Origin: a bacterium 1XD42-1
Lineage (GTDB): Bacteria > Bacillota > Clostridia > Oscillospirales > Ruminococcaceae
Length of the DNA: 63,150 bases
Reading direction: 5' to 3'
Assembly (NCBI GenBank): GCA_003612625.1
Contig: RAZJ01000015.1
Span: 1-63,150, forward strand
Below the pieces are notes generated by a model. That model made no database searches. It was not told the DNA's origin and worked only from the letters and a program-made list of their open reading frames with translations. A program made the translations under genes and the position numbers. Shown here piece by piece: positions 43,311-52,359 of this stretch (within the stretch, counting starts at the first letter, position 1; each line of letters begins with the position of its first letter).

Positions 43311-44320
43311 ATCAGATCCACGCGCCGGAGATTTTTTAAAATAATCGTTACAGTCCCATCTGAATGATTGGTAATGGAAATGGCATCCGGATTTTGGAAC
43401 AATTCCGAAGGGCATTTCAATTCAATTCCATTATCTGCTTTAAAACGCTGGATTTTAAATTCCCTCTGTACAAAAGGCTTGTCTAACTTTAAAATCGGCG
43501 GCAGGCCGGATTGCTGTGCCATTCCAATAAATTCAGAACGGGCTTCCTCATTTTCTTCAAATACCCGCTGGGCTACATTATCTAAAACTAAAGTTTCTTC
43601 TTCCCCGTCATCTATGGTTTCTTCGATTAAAGCGCATTTCAGCCTTGCTTCCATCTCTAAATTCCTGCTGAAATGCTTGGTATTGACTTCTTCCGCAATT
43701 TCCATAATTTTTTCAGCGGCTTCTTTTTTCGAAATTTCTGTTTCACATTCCAAAAATATTTTTGAAAAATACAGGGTTTCTTCATTGCCTACCATATGGG
43801 GTTTTTCTAAAATATGTAAAACCATTGGATCATATGGGATTAAACAGGCTTCATCCACTTTGCTTGCGGTTACAGGCAGAACCATCGTATTTTTTATAAT
43901 CTGTGCTTCTGCCCCATTTTCTGTTTCTGTAATATGATGAGTAAAACATTCCCCGTAATTAACCTTGATCATAGCTAAATAATCTTGGTTCCGATTGGAA
44001 AAAGCCGTAATTAAAAAATCTGCACTGGGAATATCTTCATTTTCCCACATAATTTTTGCTAAACTGCGGCAAAGCTGAATGCTCATCTCTTTAAACCGCA
44101 ATTCTCCTTTTTGATATTGTTTGATTTTATCATATACAGCAGAACCTTCTGAAAAGGTCGCTTCTTTTGCCCCTGGATTATGTAAAAGACGGCGTACATG
44201 TTTGCTTACAAATTCAAAACAAATTTCACTATCCATATCCAATTCCGCATTGGAAAATAAAGTCGTTTCTTCCCGGCTTCCAATGCTGTGTAAAATTGCA
44301 TTTGAGATAAGCAGCGGCAT
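43307..44320 (-). CDS. Nucleoid-associated protein (NdpA/YejK-like family)
   Basis: 337 residues from the ATG at 44320 (GGAGGATTGG upstream). The N-terminal domain contains a YAEVNYGEC-like strand (DYLAMIKVNYGECFTHH), then LIPYDPMVLHILEK and FSKIFLECETEISKKEAAEKI. It ends with a small beta-rich domain (KFIQRFKADNGIELKCPSELF-like). It resembles the 37 kDa nucleoid-associated proteins but many clostridial members have not been studied. Not in an operon. Confidence 0.75.
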   Translation of the reverse strand: MPLLISNAILHSIGSREETTLFSNAELDMDSEICFEFVSKHVRRLLHNPGAKEATFSEGSAVYDKIKQYQKGELRFKEMSIQLCRSLAKIMWENEDIPSADFLITAFSNRNQDYLAMIKVNYGECFTHHITETENGAEAQIIKNTMVLPVTASKVDEACLIPYDPMVLHILEKPHMVGNEETLYFSKIFLECETEISKKEAAEKIMEIAEEVNTKHFSRNLEMEARLKCALIEETIDDGEEETLVLDNVAQRVFEENEEARSEFIGMAQQSGLPPILKLDKPFVQREFKIQRFKADNGIELKCPSELFQNPDAISITNHSDGTVTIILKNLRRVDLI

Positions 44321-44467
44321 AATCCAATCCTCCTTAAAACAAAAATATACTTGTATTTTATCATCACAACAAACTTTATGCAAATTTTTCCGCTGTTTGC
44401 AGCAGCTTTTTTCTATGATAAAAGGCGCATGACTGGAGAATTTTTCCCCTATCATGCGCCCATTATT

Positions 44468-45589
44468 TTATCGTGCTTCAGACCGGCGGTAGGCTCCTAA
44501 AAGACGGAACTGGCTGGCTTCCTGCTGCAAGGATTCCAATAATGCCGCCACATCCGGCATATATAAGGCGCCGTCAAAGTCCAAATAAAACCGGTAATTC
44601 CATAATACACCTGGAACCGGGCGGGATTCAATTTTAACCATGTTAATATGCTTTTGAGAAAAATGCCTCAGCACATTATAAAGAGTACCACTTTGGTTAT
44701 CCAGCGTAAATGCAATGGTTATTTTATTTCCATTGGTTTCCATCAGCTTTTTAGAAATTATGATAAACCGCGTTGTATTCATCCGGCTGTCCTGGATTTC
44801 CGGCACTAAAACTTTTAATCCATAAAGTTCCGCAGCCCTGCGGCTGGCAATGGCCGCTTTTGAAGGATCGCCGCTTTCAGCTACCATTTTTGCACTGATG
44901 GAAGTATTTAAAAAGTGTACCGTTTCCCAGTCCCGGTGCTGGGACAAAAATTTCGCACTCTGTTCAATCCCTTGGGAATGGGAATAAACCGTGTGTATCC
45001 CTTCTAAAGAGGCATTTTCTAAACCTACAAGATTCTGGATAATCCGTAAGGAATGTTCCCCTACAATATAAAAACCATAAGCATCCAACAGATCATAATT
45101 TTTTGCAATGGAACCAGTTGAACTGTTTTCAATGGGCAGCAGGCCATAATCAATTTCATCTCTGGCCAAAGCGGCAAAAACATCTTCAAAGTCAGGATAT
45201 GCTTGGCCGCTTCTCCCGAAAAATTCCAAAAGGGCCATTTCAGAAAAAGAACCTGCTACCCCTGGATAGCCTAAACGGCCGGAAAAATCAATTTTTTCCT
45301 GGGAATCCGGCGGCTGGTTTCCGGCTAAATCTTTATGCTGTGCAGCGCGGGACAATTCCATTACCGTTTCCATAAGCTGGCGGGCCTGGCCTGCGTACTG
45401 CTTATCCTGCAAAGCATCCTCTGCTTTTTGCAGTACCTCAGCTTCCCGGCCGCTTTGCAGTACCGGAAGATGGTTTACCCGTTTATATTCCGCTACTTTC
45501 CGTGCCAGGCCCATCCGCCGCTCAAATAACGGGATCAACTGGCTGTCAATTTCATCAATCTGTTTCCGGTAAACGCTTAAATCTTCCAT
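44468..45589 (-). CDS. pheA: Bifunctional chorismate mutase/prephenate dehydratase
   Basis: 373 residues. Residues 1-85 form an AroQ chorismate mutase helix bundle (YRKQIDEIDSQLIPLFERRM). Residues about 105-285 form prephenate dehydratase: GYPGVAGSFSEMA, LPIENSSTGSIAKNYDLL, and TRFIIISKK. The C-terminal ACT domain, KHINMVKIESRPVPGVLWNYRFYLD, senses phenylalanine. Makes phenylpyruvate for Phe. Its start is 4 bases after the aroF stop, with the ribosome site inside aroF. Transcription is likely controlled by the Phe/Tyr leader at 46667-46850. Confidence 0.95.
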   Translation of the reverse strand: MEDLSVYRKQIDEIDSQLIPLFERRMGLARKVAEYKRVNHLPVLQSGREAEVLQKAEDALQDKQYAGQARQLMETVMELSRAAQHKDLAGNQPPDSQEKIDFSGRLGYPGVAGSFSEMALLEFFGRSGQAYPDFEDVFAALARDEIDYGLLPIENSSTGSIAKNYDLLDAYGFYIVGEHSLRIIQNLVGLENASLEGIHTVYSHSQGIEQSAKFLSQHRDWETVHFLNTSISAKMVAESGDPSKAAIASRRAAELYGLKVLVPEIQDSRMNTTRFIIISKKLMETNGNKITIAFTLDNQSGTLYNVLRHFSQKHINMVKIESRPVPGVLWNYRFYLDFDGALYMPDVAALLESLQQEASQFRLLGAYRRSEAR

Positions 45590-45592
45590 TGT

Positions 45593-46609
45593 TTAAATTC
45601 CCCTCCCCACTGCATGGGCAATGGATTTCAGCTCCTGTACCAGTTCTTCAAAGCTGGCCGGTTTAATGGATTGTTGCCCGTCACAAAGGGCATTTGCCGG
45701 ATCGTTATGGACTTCAATGATCAGACCGTCTGCACCGACAGCTACGGCTGCCCGGGCCAAAGGATGCACCATCCACCATTTTCCCGAGGCGTGGCTGGGA
45801 TCGACTACGACAGGCAAATGACTTTGATGCTTTACCGCGGGAATGGCAGAAAGATCTAACGTATTCCTGGTAAAGGTTTCAAAAGTGCGTATGCCCCGTT
45901 CGCATAAAATAATCTGGTTATTCCCTCCAGCCATAATATATTCCGCACTCATCAGCCATTCTTCAATGGTAGCAGAAAGCCCTCTTTTTAATAAAATAGG
46001 CTTCCTTGTTTTGCCCAATTCCCTTAACAGGTCAAAATTCTGCATGTTCCGGGCGCCTACCTGGATCACATCTACATTTTCCACAAAGGTTTCGATATCA
46101 TAAGGAGACATAATTTCTGTTACAATGGGCATCCCAGTTTTGGCTTTGGCTTCCTTTAACAGCTCCAGCCCCTGGTAACGAAGCCCCTGGAAAGCATAAG
46201 GGCTTGTTCTGGGCTTAAAGGCCCCGCCCCGTAAAAAATTAGCGCCCGACTTTTTAACGCTTTCTGCAATGGAACAAATCTGTTCTTCGCTTTCCACAGA
46301 ACAAGGGCCTGCCATCAATGCCAAAGGGCTGTTTCCGCCAACCTTCCGGCCCTCAATTTCAATGACGCTGGGTTCCGGATGGAACATTTTATTGGCCTTT
46401 TTATAAGGCTCTGCTACGTGCATAACCCGAAGTACGTTCCGGTTTGCTTCCACCCAGTCCTGGTCGATCCGGCTGGTGTCCCCTACCAAACCCAGAATCG
46501 TTAAATCTTCCCCGATTACCGGATTGACCTGGACGCCTTTTGAAACCAGCGCATTGGTCAAGGCATCAATTTCTTTTTGAGGGGTATGCTGCCTCATAAT
46601 AACGATCAT
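45593..46609 (-). CDS. aroF: 3-deoxy-7-phosphoheptulonate (DAHP) synthase, type I-beta
   Basis: 338 residues, ATG after GGAGGAAAATAAA. The N-terminal ferredoxin-like regulatory domain (MIVIMRQHTPQKEIDALT) is followed by the (beta/alpha)8 catalytic domain: MAGPCSVES (substrate), GARNMQNFDLL, LLKRG, and VVDPSHASGK (metal-binding His). First step of aromatic amino acid synthesis. Forms aroF-pheA; this keeps entry and Phe branch under a single leader. Confidence 0.96.
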   Translation of the reverse strand: MIVIMRQHTPQKEIDALTNALVSKGVQVNPVIGEDLTILGLVGDTSRIDQDWVEANRNVLRVMHVAEPYKKANKMFHPEPSVIEIEGRKVGGNSPLALMAGPCSVESEEQICSIAESVKKSGANFLRGGAFKPRTSPYAFQGLRYQGLELLKEAKAKTGMPIVTEIMSPYDIETFVENVDVIQVGARNMQNFDLLRELGKTRKPILLKRGLSATIEEWLMSAEYIMAGGNNQIILCERGIRTFETFTRNTLDLSAIPAVKHQSHLPVVVDPSHASGKWWMVHPLARAAVAVGADGLIIEVHNDPANALCDGQQSIKPASFEELVQELKSIAHAVGRGI

Positions 46610-46666
46610 ATTTTATTTTCCTCCATTTCTTTACAAAGCTCTCATAAGCAATGGGGAAACCCTGCT

Positions 46667-46708
46667 AAAAAATTAAGAAAGGAACCCATTGCGTAAATGA
46701 GTTCCTTT
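46667..46708 (-). terminator. Attenuator terminator of the aroF-pheA operon
   Basis: Twelve-base arms (46708-46697 with 46689-46678, one G-T pair) and a 7-base loop on the minus strand, then CTTAATTTTTT. It lies between the leader peptide and aroF. Confidence 0.8.
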
Positions 46709-46745
46709 ATCAATCAACCGTATATTGGCGGTCAGGAATACATTC

Positions 46746-46850
46746 TCATTTTACACAATCGTTTTCATAGCAAAAAAAGCCGTTGGCATAGAAAAAGCCA
46801 CAGCTAAAAAAGCTATAAAATCGATTCTGTTTTGAAGTTTGCTGCACCAT
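46746..46850 (-). CDS. Phe/Tyr-rich leader peptide of aroF-pheA (34 residues)
   Basis: The ATG at 46850 follows TTTTGGAGGATAGCAC, an excellent ribosome site. The peptide has 34 residues; residues 11-28 contain seven Phe and three Tyr (FYSFFSCGFFYANGFFCY). Stop TGA 46748-46746 precedes a terminator by 38 bases. This is the arrangement of a ribosome-mediated attenuator: scarcity of charged tRNA(Phe) or tRNA(Tyr) would stall the ribosome and allow read-through. It is too short for standard gene finding. Confidence 0.85.
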   Translation of the reverse strand: MVQQTSKQNRFYSFFSCGFFYANGFFCYENDCVK

Positions 46851-46892
46851 TGTGCTATCCTCCAAAATTAAGATTGCTTCCAGACTTCTTTT

Positions 46893-46920
46893 ATTATACC
46901 CGGACAAAAGGAAATGTCAA
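46893..46920 (-). promoter_or_regulatory. Promoter of the aroF-pheA leader
   Basis: On the minus strand: TTGACA (46920-46915), 16-base spacer, TATAAT (46898-46893). Transcript starts about 36 bases before the leader peptide ATG. Confidence 0.8.
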
Positions 46921-46933
46921 CTATTTTTTATTT

Positions 46934-47407
46934 CTATTCGTAATACTTTCCTGTGATTGCAGAAATCTCCAGCTCTAATACAGCCGTACCTTTCACCATA
47001 TTGCCAGGCAATTCTTTATCGGATAATTGCGGTGAATATTTGGCTACAATTTTTTTCAAAACGGTCTTTTTTATCTCAATATCTTCCAGAATAGAAATGG
47101 TTCCCTGAATGGTTACACTTTGATATTTTGTATTGGTATCACAAGGTTTTTCTTCTTTGTCAAAGAGGAGGCAGTCCATATGATAGATATTAAAACAGAC
47201 AGCCGGATTATTTTTTATATTTGAAATTTTTTGTCCGGCAGGCAGCCCATGCATATAAATATGATTCTTTTCATATACAAAATGTATAGGAGTTATATAT
47301 GGTGTACCATCTGTATTGATTGTGGCTAAAGTTCCAGCTTGCGATTCCTTTAAAAGTTTTTCGATCTGTTCCTGGGATAATGGATGTGTCCGCATTCTGT
47401 ATTGCAT
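46934..47407 (-). CDS. Pyridoxamine 5'-phosphate oxidase-like (flavin split-barrel) protein
   Basis: 157 residues from the ATG at 47407 (AGGAG 8 bases upstream; an ATG at 47413 is too close to it). LSQEQIEKLLKESQAGTLATINTDGTPYITPIHFVYE and the HGLPAGQKISNIKNNPAVCFNI segment place it in the FMN-binding split-barrel group. Such proteins in anaerobes act as flavin reductases or nitroimidazole-like reductases (NimA-type). Function not settled. Confidence 0.86.
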   Translation of the reverse strand: MQYRMRTHPLSQEQIEKLLKESQAGTLATINTDGTPYITPIHFVYEKNHIYMHGLPAGQKISNIKNNPAVCFNIYHMDCLLFDKEEKPCDTNTKYQSVTIQGTISILEDIEIKKTVLKKIVAKYSPQLSDKELPGNMVKGTAVLELEISAITGKYYE

Positions 47408-47588
47408 ATTCATGGCTCCTTTCCATTTTGATTTTCCGCCTTTTATTATAGATAGCAGTTTACTTGTCAAAACGGAACTTTCAAAAGCAGCTCTGGATTT
47501 TCTTTGTCAAATTTGCATAAGTATGATACAATATGGTAAATACAAAAAAGAGAATCCATTCAGTAATCAAAAAAGGACTTTTACATTT

Positions 47589-48827
47589 ATGAAATTTCAA
47601 GAATTAAATCTCTGCCCCCCTCTTTTGAGGGCTTTGCAGGAGGAAGGCTATCAGGAGCCTTCGCCAATCCAGCAGCAAGCAATCCCGCCAGCCCTTTTAG
47701 GGAAAGATATTTTAGGCTGTGCCCAGACAGGCACTGGAAAAACGGCAGCTTTTGCCCTGCCGATTCTCCAGCAGCTTAACAAGATCCATAAACAAGGGAA
47801 AAAATCACCAGTCCGGGCTTTGATACTGACGCCAACCCGGGAATTGGCGCTTCAGGTAGGGGAAAGCTTCCGGACCTATGGCCGTTATATGCCTTTACAC
47901 ACAGAAGTTATTTTTGGCGGAGTTCCCCAGCAGCCCCAGGTCTGCGCTTTAGAGAAAGGAACAGATATTTTAGTTGCTACCCCAGGCAGGCTAAATGATC
48001 TGATAGGCCAAGGGCATATTAACCTTTCCCAAATACAAATTTTTGTATTGGATGAAGCGGACCGGATGCTGGATATGGGATTCCTTCATGATGTGAAGCG
48101 GGTGATTTCCAAATTGCCGTCCAAACGGCAAACCCTTTTCTTTTCGGCTACCATGCCGGACAGCATCCAGGCTTTGTCTAAGCATATTTTGAAATCCCCT
48201 GTACAGGCTGCGGTTACGCCCATATCTTCCCCTGTTGATACGGTGCGGCAGTCCTTATATTATGTAGATAAAGCCAATAAACGGAGATTGTTAGCAGCAT
48301 TGCTTCAGGAAAAAGAAATTCCGTCGGCTTTGGTGTTTACCTTTACAAAGCATGGTGCAGATCGGGTTGCCAGAGACTTAAATAAAGTAAAAATCAGCGC
48401 CCGTTCCATTCATGGGGACAAAAGCCAGAATGCCCGCCAGAATGCTTTAAATGCTTTTAAAAATGGGGAAATCCGTGTATTGGTTGCAACAGACATTGCA
48501 GCCAGAGGGCTTGACATTGAAGAATTGCCCTATGTATTTAATTATGATTTGCCGGATCTGCCGGAAACGTATATCCACCGGATAGGGCGGACTGGCCGGG
48601 CAGGTATGGCTGGAGAAGCGGTATCCTTTTGCAGCATCCAGGAAAAGGGACGGTTAGCAGAAATTGAAAATCTTTTGGGGAAGCCGGTTCCGGTAATAGA
48701 AGGGCATCCCTGGCCTATGGAGGTTTTGAAAATCCCTGCGAAACAGCCGGCCAGACCTGTGAAAACCTATGCGGGCAGAAAGTTTTCGGGGACATACAGA
48801 GAAAATCCATCCATGCACCGCCTGTAA
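47589..48827 (+). CDS. DEAD-box RNA helicase (RhlE/CshA-like)
   Basis: 412 residues from the ATG at 47589. Q motif (FQELNLCPPLLRALQEEGYQEPSPIQQQAIP), motif I AQTGTGKT, PTRELALQV, DEAD in VLDEADRMLDMGF, SAT, and motif VI HRIGRTGRAG are present. Residues about 370-412 are a short basic tail with many Pro and Lys. It unwinds structured RNA in ribosome assembly or mRNA decay. Upstream AAGGA is 12-13 bases from the start. Confidence 0.93.
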   Translation: MKFQELNLCPPLLRALQEEGYQEPSPIQQQAIPPALLGKDILGCAQTGTGKTAAFALPILQQLNKIHKQGKKSPVRALILTPTRELALQVGESFRTYGRYMPLHTEVIFGGVPQQPQVCALEKGTDILVATPGRLNDLIGQGHINLSQIQIFVLDEADRMLDMGFLHDVKRVISKLPSKRQTLFFSATMPDSIQALSKHILKSPVQAAVTPISSPVDTVRQSLYYVDKANKRRLLAALLQEKEIPSALVFTFTKHGADRVARDLNKVKISARSIHGDKSQNARQNALNAFKNGEIRVLVATDIAARGLDIEELPYVFNYDLPDLPETYIHRIGRTGRAGMAGEAVSFCSIQEKGRLAEIENLLGKPVPVIEGHPWPMEVLKIPAKQPARPVKTYAGRKFSGTYRENPSMHRL

Positions 48828-48909
48828 GCTTTTACCTTTTAAAGGGCCAAAGAAACGTCCGTGAAAAGGGTACAAATTTAGTCGGATTGTTCAAAAAAAA
48901 TTCATAAAA

Positions 48910-48956
48910 ATATCAGGAAGAAGATAGAATATTTTCCTCCTGATATTTCTTTTTAT
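48910..48956 (+). terminator. Terminator after the helicase gene
   Basis: Arms 48910-48922 and about 48934-48946 pair with one mismatch, followed by TTCTTTTTATT. Apart from this and the promoter at 49045-49074, the 48828-49143 space shows nothing further. Confidence 0.6.
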
Positions 48957-49044
48957 TGAAATATAACCGATTGTATAATATAATCTATTATTATTTTCTA
49001 TAAAATACGTCAAAAAATTGAAAAGATTTATGGTGATATTACCG

Positions 49045-49074
49045 TTGATAACATTGTTAAAAATATGCTATACT
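49045..49074 (+). promoter_or_regulatory. Probable promoter of the alanine symporter gene
   Basis: TTGATA (49045-49050), 18-base spacer, TATACT (49069-49074), 70 bases before the start. A small palindrome TAACATTGTTA overlaps the spacer. Confidence 0.55.
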
Positions 49075-49143
49075 TAACAAGCCGGACATAATTGTATGTG
49101 GCAAGAGAACATAATTCAATTTAGAGACGGAGGGTAAATTATT

Positions 49144-50493
49144 ATGGATGCTATGAATTCCTTCGCATCAACCATCAGCGATTTCCTATGGAACACAATC
49201 TTAATTTTCCTGTTGTGCGGTACAGGGGTTTATTTCACGTTACGGCTGAAATTCATCCAAATCCGCAAGTTCCCCCAGGCATTTAAAGCTGTGTTTGGAA
49301 ACATCTCACTGAAGGGAGAAAAAGCCGGGGATTCCGGTATGACTTCCTTCCAATCCTTAGCAACAGCCATCGCGGCTCAAGTAGGTACTGGTAACATTGC
49401 TGGTGCAGCAACAGCAATTGCTTCTGGTGGCCCTGGCGCTATCTTTTGGATGTGGCTGAGTGCATTCTTTGGAATGGCGACAATTTATGGCGAAGCTTCC
49501 TTGGCACAAAAGTATAAAACAACATCTAACGGTAAAGTAATCGGCGGTCCGGTTTATTACATTACCGAAGCTTTTAAAGGCAGTTTCGGCAAATTCTTAG
49601 CAGGTCTGTTTTCTATCCTGATTATCCTAGCGTTAGGCTTCTTTGGAAATATGGTACAGTCTAACTCCATTAGTGATGCTTTTGATACGGCATTTCATAC
49701 CCCTAAAATTATAGTAGGCGTGGTTGTAGCCATTGCCGCAGGCTTCATTTTCTTGGGCGGTGTTTCCCGTATCGCATCTGTAACCGAAAAAATCGTTCCG
49801 ATTATGGCAGCTCTGTATATTTTAGGCTCTTTAATAGTTGTTATTATGAATATCAGTAAATTAGGTACTGCCTTTGCAAGCATTTTTGTAGGCGCTTTCA
49901 ATCCTTCCGCCATTATGGGCGCAGGCGCTGGTATTGCTGTTAAACATGCTGTCCGTTTTGGCGTAGCCCGGGGCTTGTTCTCCAACGAAGCTGGTATGGG
50001 TTCTACTCCTCATGCCCACGCTTTAGCAAAAGTAAAACATCCTTGTGATCAGGGTTTGGTTGCTATGATGGGCGTATTTATTGATACTTTTGTTGTTTTA
50101 ACCATGACAGCTCTTGTTATCGTTATTACTGCTGACGTACATAGCTACGGCGCAACAGGTGTAAAATTAGCCCAGGCAGCTTATAATTCTGCATTCGGCA
50201 GCTTTGGCAATATCTTTATTGCAATTTGTATGTTGTTCTTCGCATTTTCCACCATCGTTGGCTGGTACTTCTTTGGTGAGCAGAATGTAAAATATCTGTT
50301 CGGCGAAAAAGCAATTAAAGTTTATGCAGCTATCGTTGTTGTATTTGTAATCGTTGGCTCTACTTTAAAAGTAGATTTGGTTTGGACTCTGTCTGACTTG
50401 TTCAACGGTATGATGGTTATTCCGAACTTGTTAGGTCTGCTTGTTTTGAGCGGCGTTGTTGTAGCATTAACCAAAGAACGTTTTAAAGACTAA
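49144..50493 (+). CDS. Sodium:alanine symporter (AGCS family)
   Basis: 449 residues, ATG after GACGGAGGG. About ten to eleven membrane helices. Family marks: RQFRxF-like FIQIRKFPQAFKAVFG, the substrate-binding AAQVGTGNIAGAATAIASGGPGAIFWMW, and FSNEAGMGSTPHAHA. Imports Ala or Gly with Na+. Codon use is more even than the neighbours, suggesting high expression. Stands alone between two terminators. Confidence 0.95.
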   Translation: MDAMNSFASTISDFLWNTILIFLLCGTGVYFTLRLKFIQIRKFPQAFKAVFGNISLKGEKAGDSGMTSFQSLATAIAAQVGTGNIAGAATAIASGGPGAIFWMWLSAFFGMATIYGEASLAQKYKTTSNGKVIGGPVYYITEAFKGSFGKFLAGLFSILIILALGFFGNMVQSNSISDAFDTAFHTPKIIVGVVVAIAAGFIFLGGVSRIASVTEKIVPIMAALYILGSLIVVIMNISKLGTAFASIFVGAFNPSAIMGAGAGIAVKHAVRFGVARGLFSNEAGMGSTPHAHALAKVKHPCDQGLVAMMGVFIDTFVVLTMTALVIVITADVHSYGATGVKLAQAAYNSAFGSFGNIFIAICMLFFAFSTIVGWYFFGEQNVKYLFGEKAIKVYAAIVVVFVIVGSTLKVDLVWTLSDLFNGMMVIPNLLGLLVLSGVVVALTKERFKD

Positions 50494-50516
50494 TAAAACT
50501 TTTGCTGTATTTTTAT

Positions 50517-50555
50517 CCGCCTGGGAGAAAATCTCTCTCAGGCGGGATTTTTTTG
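50517..50555 (+). terminator. Terminator after the alanine symporter gene
   Basis: Perfect 12-base GC-rich arms (50517-50528 and 50534-50545), then GATTTTTTT. Confidence 0.85.
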
Positions 50556-50603
50556 TTACACCTGCCTTTTTTATAACATAATACAATAGGGAGGGTGTGC
50601 CAT

Positions 50604-51152
50604 ATGGGAAAAGCAAAGAAAACAGAAATATTTTTTAATTCCCTTTGTGTGGATTATTATAAAAATATTTTACGGTATTTGTTCCGGGTGCTGGGGGAAG
50701 AAAATACAGCCCGGGATGTGGTACAGGAAGTATTCCTGGCCGCCTGGCTGAAAAAAGACCAGCTTATGGAACATCCAAATCCCGGAGGCTGGCTGTTTCA
50801 AACGGCAAAAAATTTAGCCTGCAAAGCAAAAAGGGAATCCTTTTCCCGCTGTATGGCAGAGGAACCTTTGGAAGGGGAAGGCATTCAGGAACCACAGGAT
50901 CAAACCAGCGGGATAGAATGGGTATTGGATTCCGAAATTGATGAGGAACGTTATATTGATCAGGTCCTTTCTACCCTTACGCCGGAAAAGCGGCAGCTTT
51001 ATGCTTTGCATTATATGAAAGGCATTTCTATGCGGGAAGTTGCCAAAAAGATGGATATGGAAGAAACAGCTGTCCGTATGCGGTACATGCGGCTGCGGAA
51101 CGAAATACGGAAAATCGTTGCACAGGTAGCTGAAAAAAATTTTTATATTTGA
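50604..51152 (+). CDS. ECF-type sigma factor
   Basis: 182 residues from the ATG at 50604 (GGGAGG 9 bases upstream). Sigma region 2: YYKNILRYLFRVLGEENTARDVVQEVFLAAWLK; linker; region 4: LTPEKRQLYALHYMKGISMREVAKKMDMEETAVRMRYMRLRNEI. It lacks regions 1 and 3. Acts in the cytoplasm, redirecting RNA polymerase to a small regulon. The next gene encodes its likely partner. Start of the message not clearly seen. Confidence 0.9.
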   Translation: MGKAKKTEIFFNSLCVDYYKNILRYLFRVLGEENTARDVVQEVFLAAWLKKDQLMEHPNPGGWLFQTAKNLACKAKRESFSRCMAEEPLEGEGIQEPQDQTSGIEWVLDSEIDEERYIDQVLSTLTPEKRQLYALHYMKGISMREVAKKMDMEETAVRMRYMRLRNEIRKIVAQVAEKNFYI

Positions 51153-51238
51153 TGTTACATGGGCCTGAAAAAGAACATATTAAAGTGTAAGGGAAATGCA
51201 TGCATCTCTAAAACCAAACGAAAAGGAGGAGAATCCGG

Positions 51239-52066
51239 ATGAATGAAAGGCAACAACACCAGCAGGATTTAGAGCAGGCTGTTGATCAAATGGATTTAAC
51301 AGCAATCAATACGTTATTGGATCAACTGGATGCTTTGGAACAGGATTTTATTCAGGCTGAGGACCCTATGTTATTTGCTGCCCGTATCCGGAAGCTTCAT
51401 CAGGAAAGGACGAGAGGCATGGTTAAATTTTTCAATAAAAAAGTAATATTAGTGGCAGCTTGTTTAGTAGTGGTATTATCTGTTGGCACTTATGCAGCAA
51501 GCAAATGGCAAACTTTTAGTTTTTTTGACGGGGGAAGGCTGGTTACTGTAACGACAACGGATCCTTCTGTAACACAGGCCGGAGCGGAAAAAATTATGAA
51601 AGACGATATGAATACCCCCAAAAATGATGGTAATATTTTAATTGCAGAACCTCCCAAAGAATATCCTTCCATAGAAGCGGCAGCTTCCGCTATGGGAATG
51701 CCTGTATCAGCGCCTGAAAATACATTGGAATTGAAGCTCAGCCAAATTTTGGCCCAAGGTACTGATTGGGGTACGAAAAATATTTATCTCACTTACGGTG
51801 AGGAAGGCCGACGTATCGGTGTGACAGTTATGGTGGATGAGCCGAAAGACGGCAGTACAATCATATCTTATTCTGACATTCATGGACGGAATATGGGCGT
51901 TTATAAAAATGCCAACGGGGATTCTTTCCATATGATCCGGGATGAAAAAGGGGATTATGCCTATATTTCGTTAGAAGAATGTATATATGTCTTTATTTTT
52001 GAGGGCTGTTCCGATGAGGAAATACACCAGGTTTTAGACAGTACCGATTTTTCTGTTTATCAATAA
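51239..52066 (+). CDS. Probable anti-sigma factor/membrane-anchored regulator
   Basis: 275 residues; ATG after AAAGGAGGA. Residues 1-65 are charged and cytoplasmic, rich in Gln and Leu; a single membrane helix (about 67-86, VILVAACLVVVLSVGTYAAS) is followed by an extracellular part of 190 residues that resembles DUF4367-type sensor domains. The order sigma factor then single-pass protein is the classic sigma/anti-sigma pair. The sensed signal is unknown. It lacks an obvious zinc-binding HxxxCxxC motif. Confidence 0.75.
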   Translation: MNERQQHQQDLEQAVDQMDLTAINTLLDQLDALEQDFIQAEDPMLFAARIRKLHQERTRGMVKFFNKKVILVAACLVVVLSVGTYAASKWQTFSFFDGGRLVTVTTTDPSVTQAGAEKIMKDDMNTPKNDGNILIAEPPKEYPSIEAAASAMGMPVSAPENTLELKLSQILAQGTDWGTKNIYLTYGEEGRRIGVTVMVDEPKDGSTIISYSDIHGRNMGVYKNANGDSFHMIRDEKGDYAYISLEECIYVFIFEGCSDEEIHQVLDSTDFSVYQ

Positions 52067-52077
52067 TGGGAATGGAG

Positions 52078-52105
52078 GCCCTGGGGGAAAAATCTTCCCC
52101 AGGGC
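52078..52105 (+). terminator. Probable terminator after the anti-sigma gene
   Basis: GCCCTGGGG / CCCCAGGGC arms in 52078-52105, followed by only three T. Moderate. Confidence 0.5.
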
Positions 52106-52148
52106 TTTCCCAAATCCATTTTGCCGCAAAAAAAGTTATATTTTAGGC

Positions 52149-52177
52149 TTGACATCCGACCGGAAATCAGGTATAAT
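52149..52177 (+). promoter_or_regulatory. Promoter of tRNA-Ser
   Basis: TTGACA (52149-52154), 17-base spacer, TATAAT (52172-52177); 41 bases before the tRNA. Confidence 0.85.
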
Positions 52178-52218
52178 ATCACCGTTGTCGAAAAATGAAT
52201 ACGCATAGATCAAGGCAT

Positions 52219-52307
52219 GGAGATGTCGCCTAGCTGGTCGAGGGCGCACGACTGGAAATCGTGTAGGCGTCAAAAGCGTCTCGAGAGTTCGAATCTCTCC
52301 ATCTCCG
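52219..52307 (+). tRNA. tRNA-Ser (anticodon GGA)
   Basis: 89 bases. The acceptor stem GGAGATG / CATCTCC is perfect, with discriminator G. The anticodon stem CACGA/TCGTG has loop CTGGAAA, so anticodon GGA (reads UCC/UCU). A long variable arm (type II tRNA) and T-arm GAGAG-TTCGAAT-CTCTC are present. CCA is not encoded. Confidence 0.95.
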
Positions 52308-52309
52308 TT

Positions 52310-52356
52310 AAAAAAGCTGTTAAAATAGTTTTATAAACTATTTTAACAGCTTTTTT
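52310..52356. terminator. Bidirectional terminator between tRNA-Ser and hydF
   Basis: Perfect 22-base arms 52310-52331 and 52335-52356, A-rich on the left and T-rich on the right. Confidence 0.85.
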
Positions 52357-52359
52357 GTT

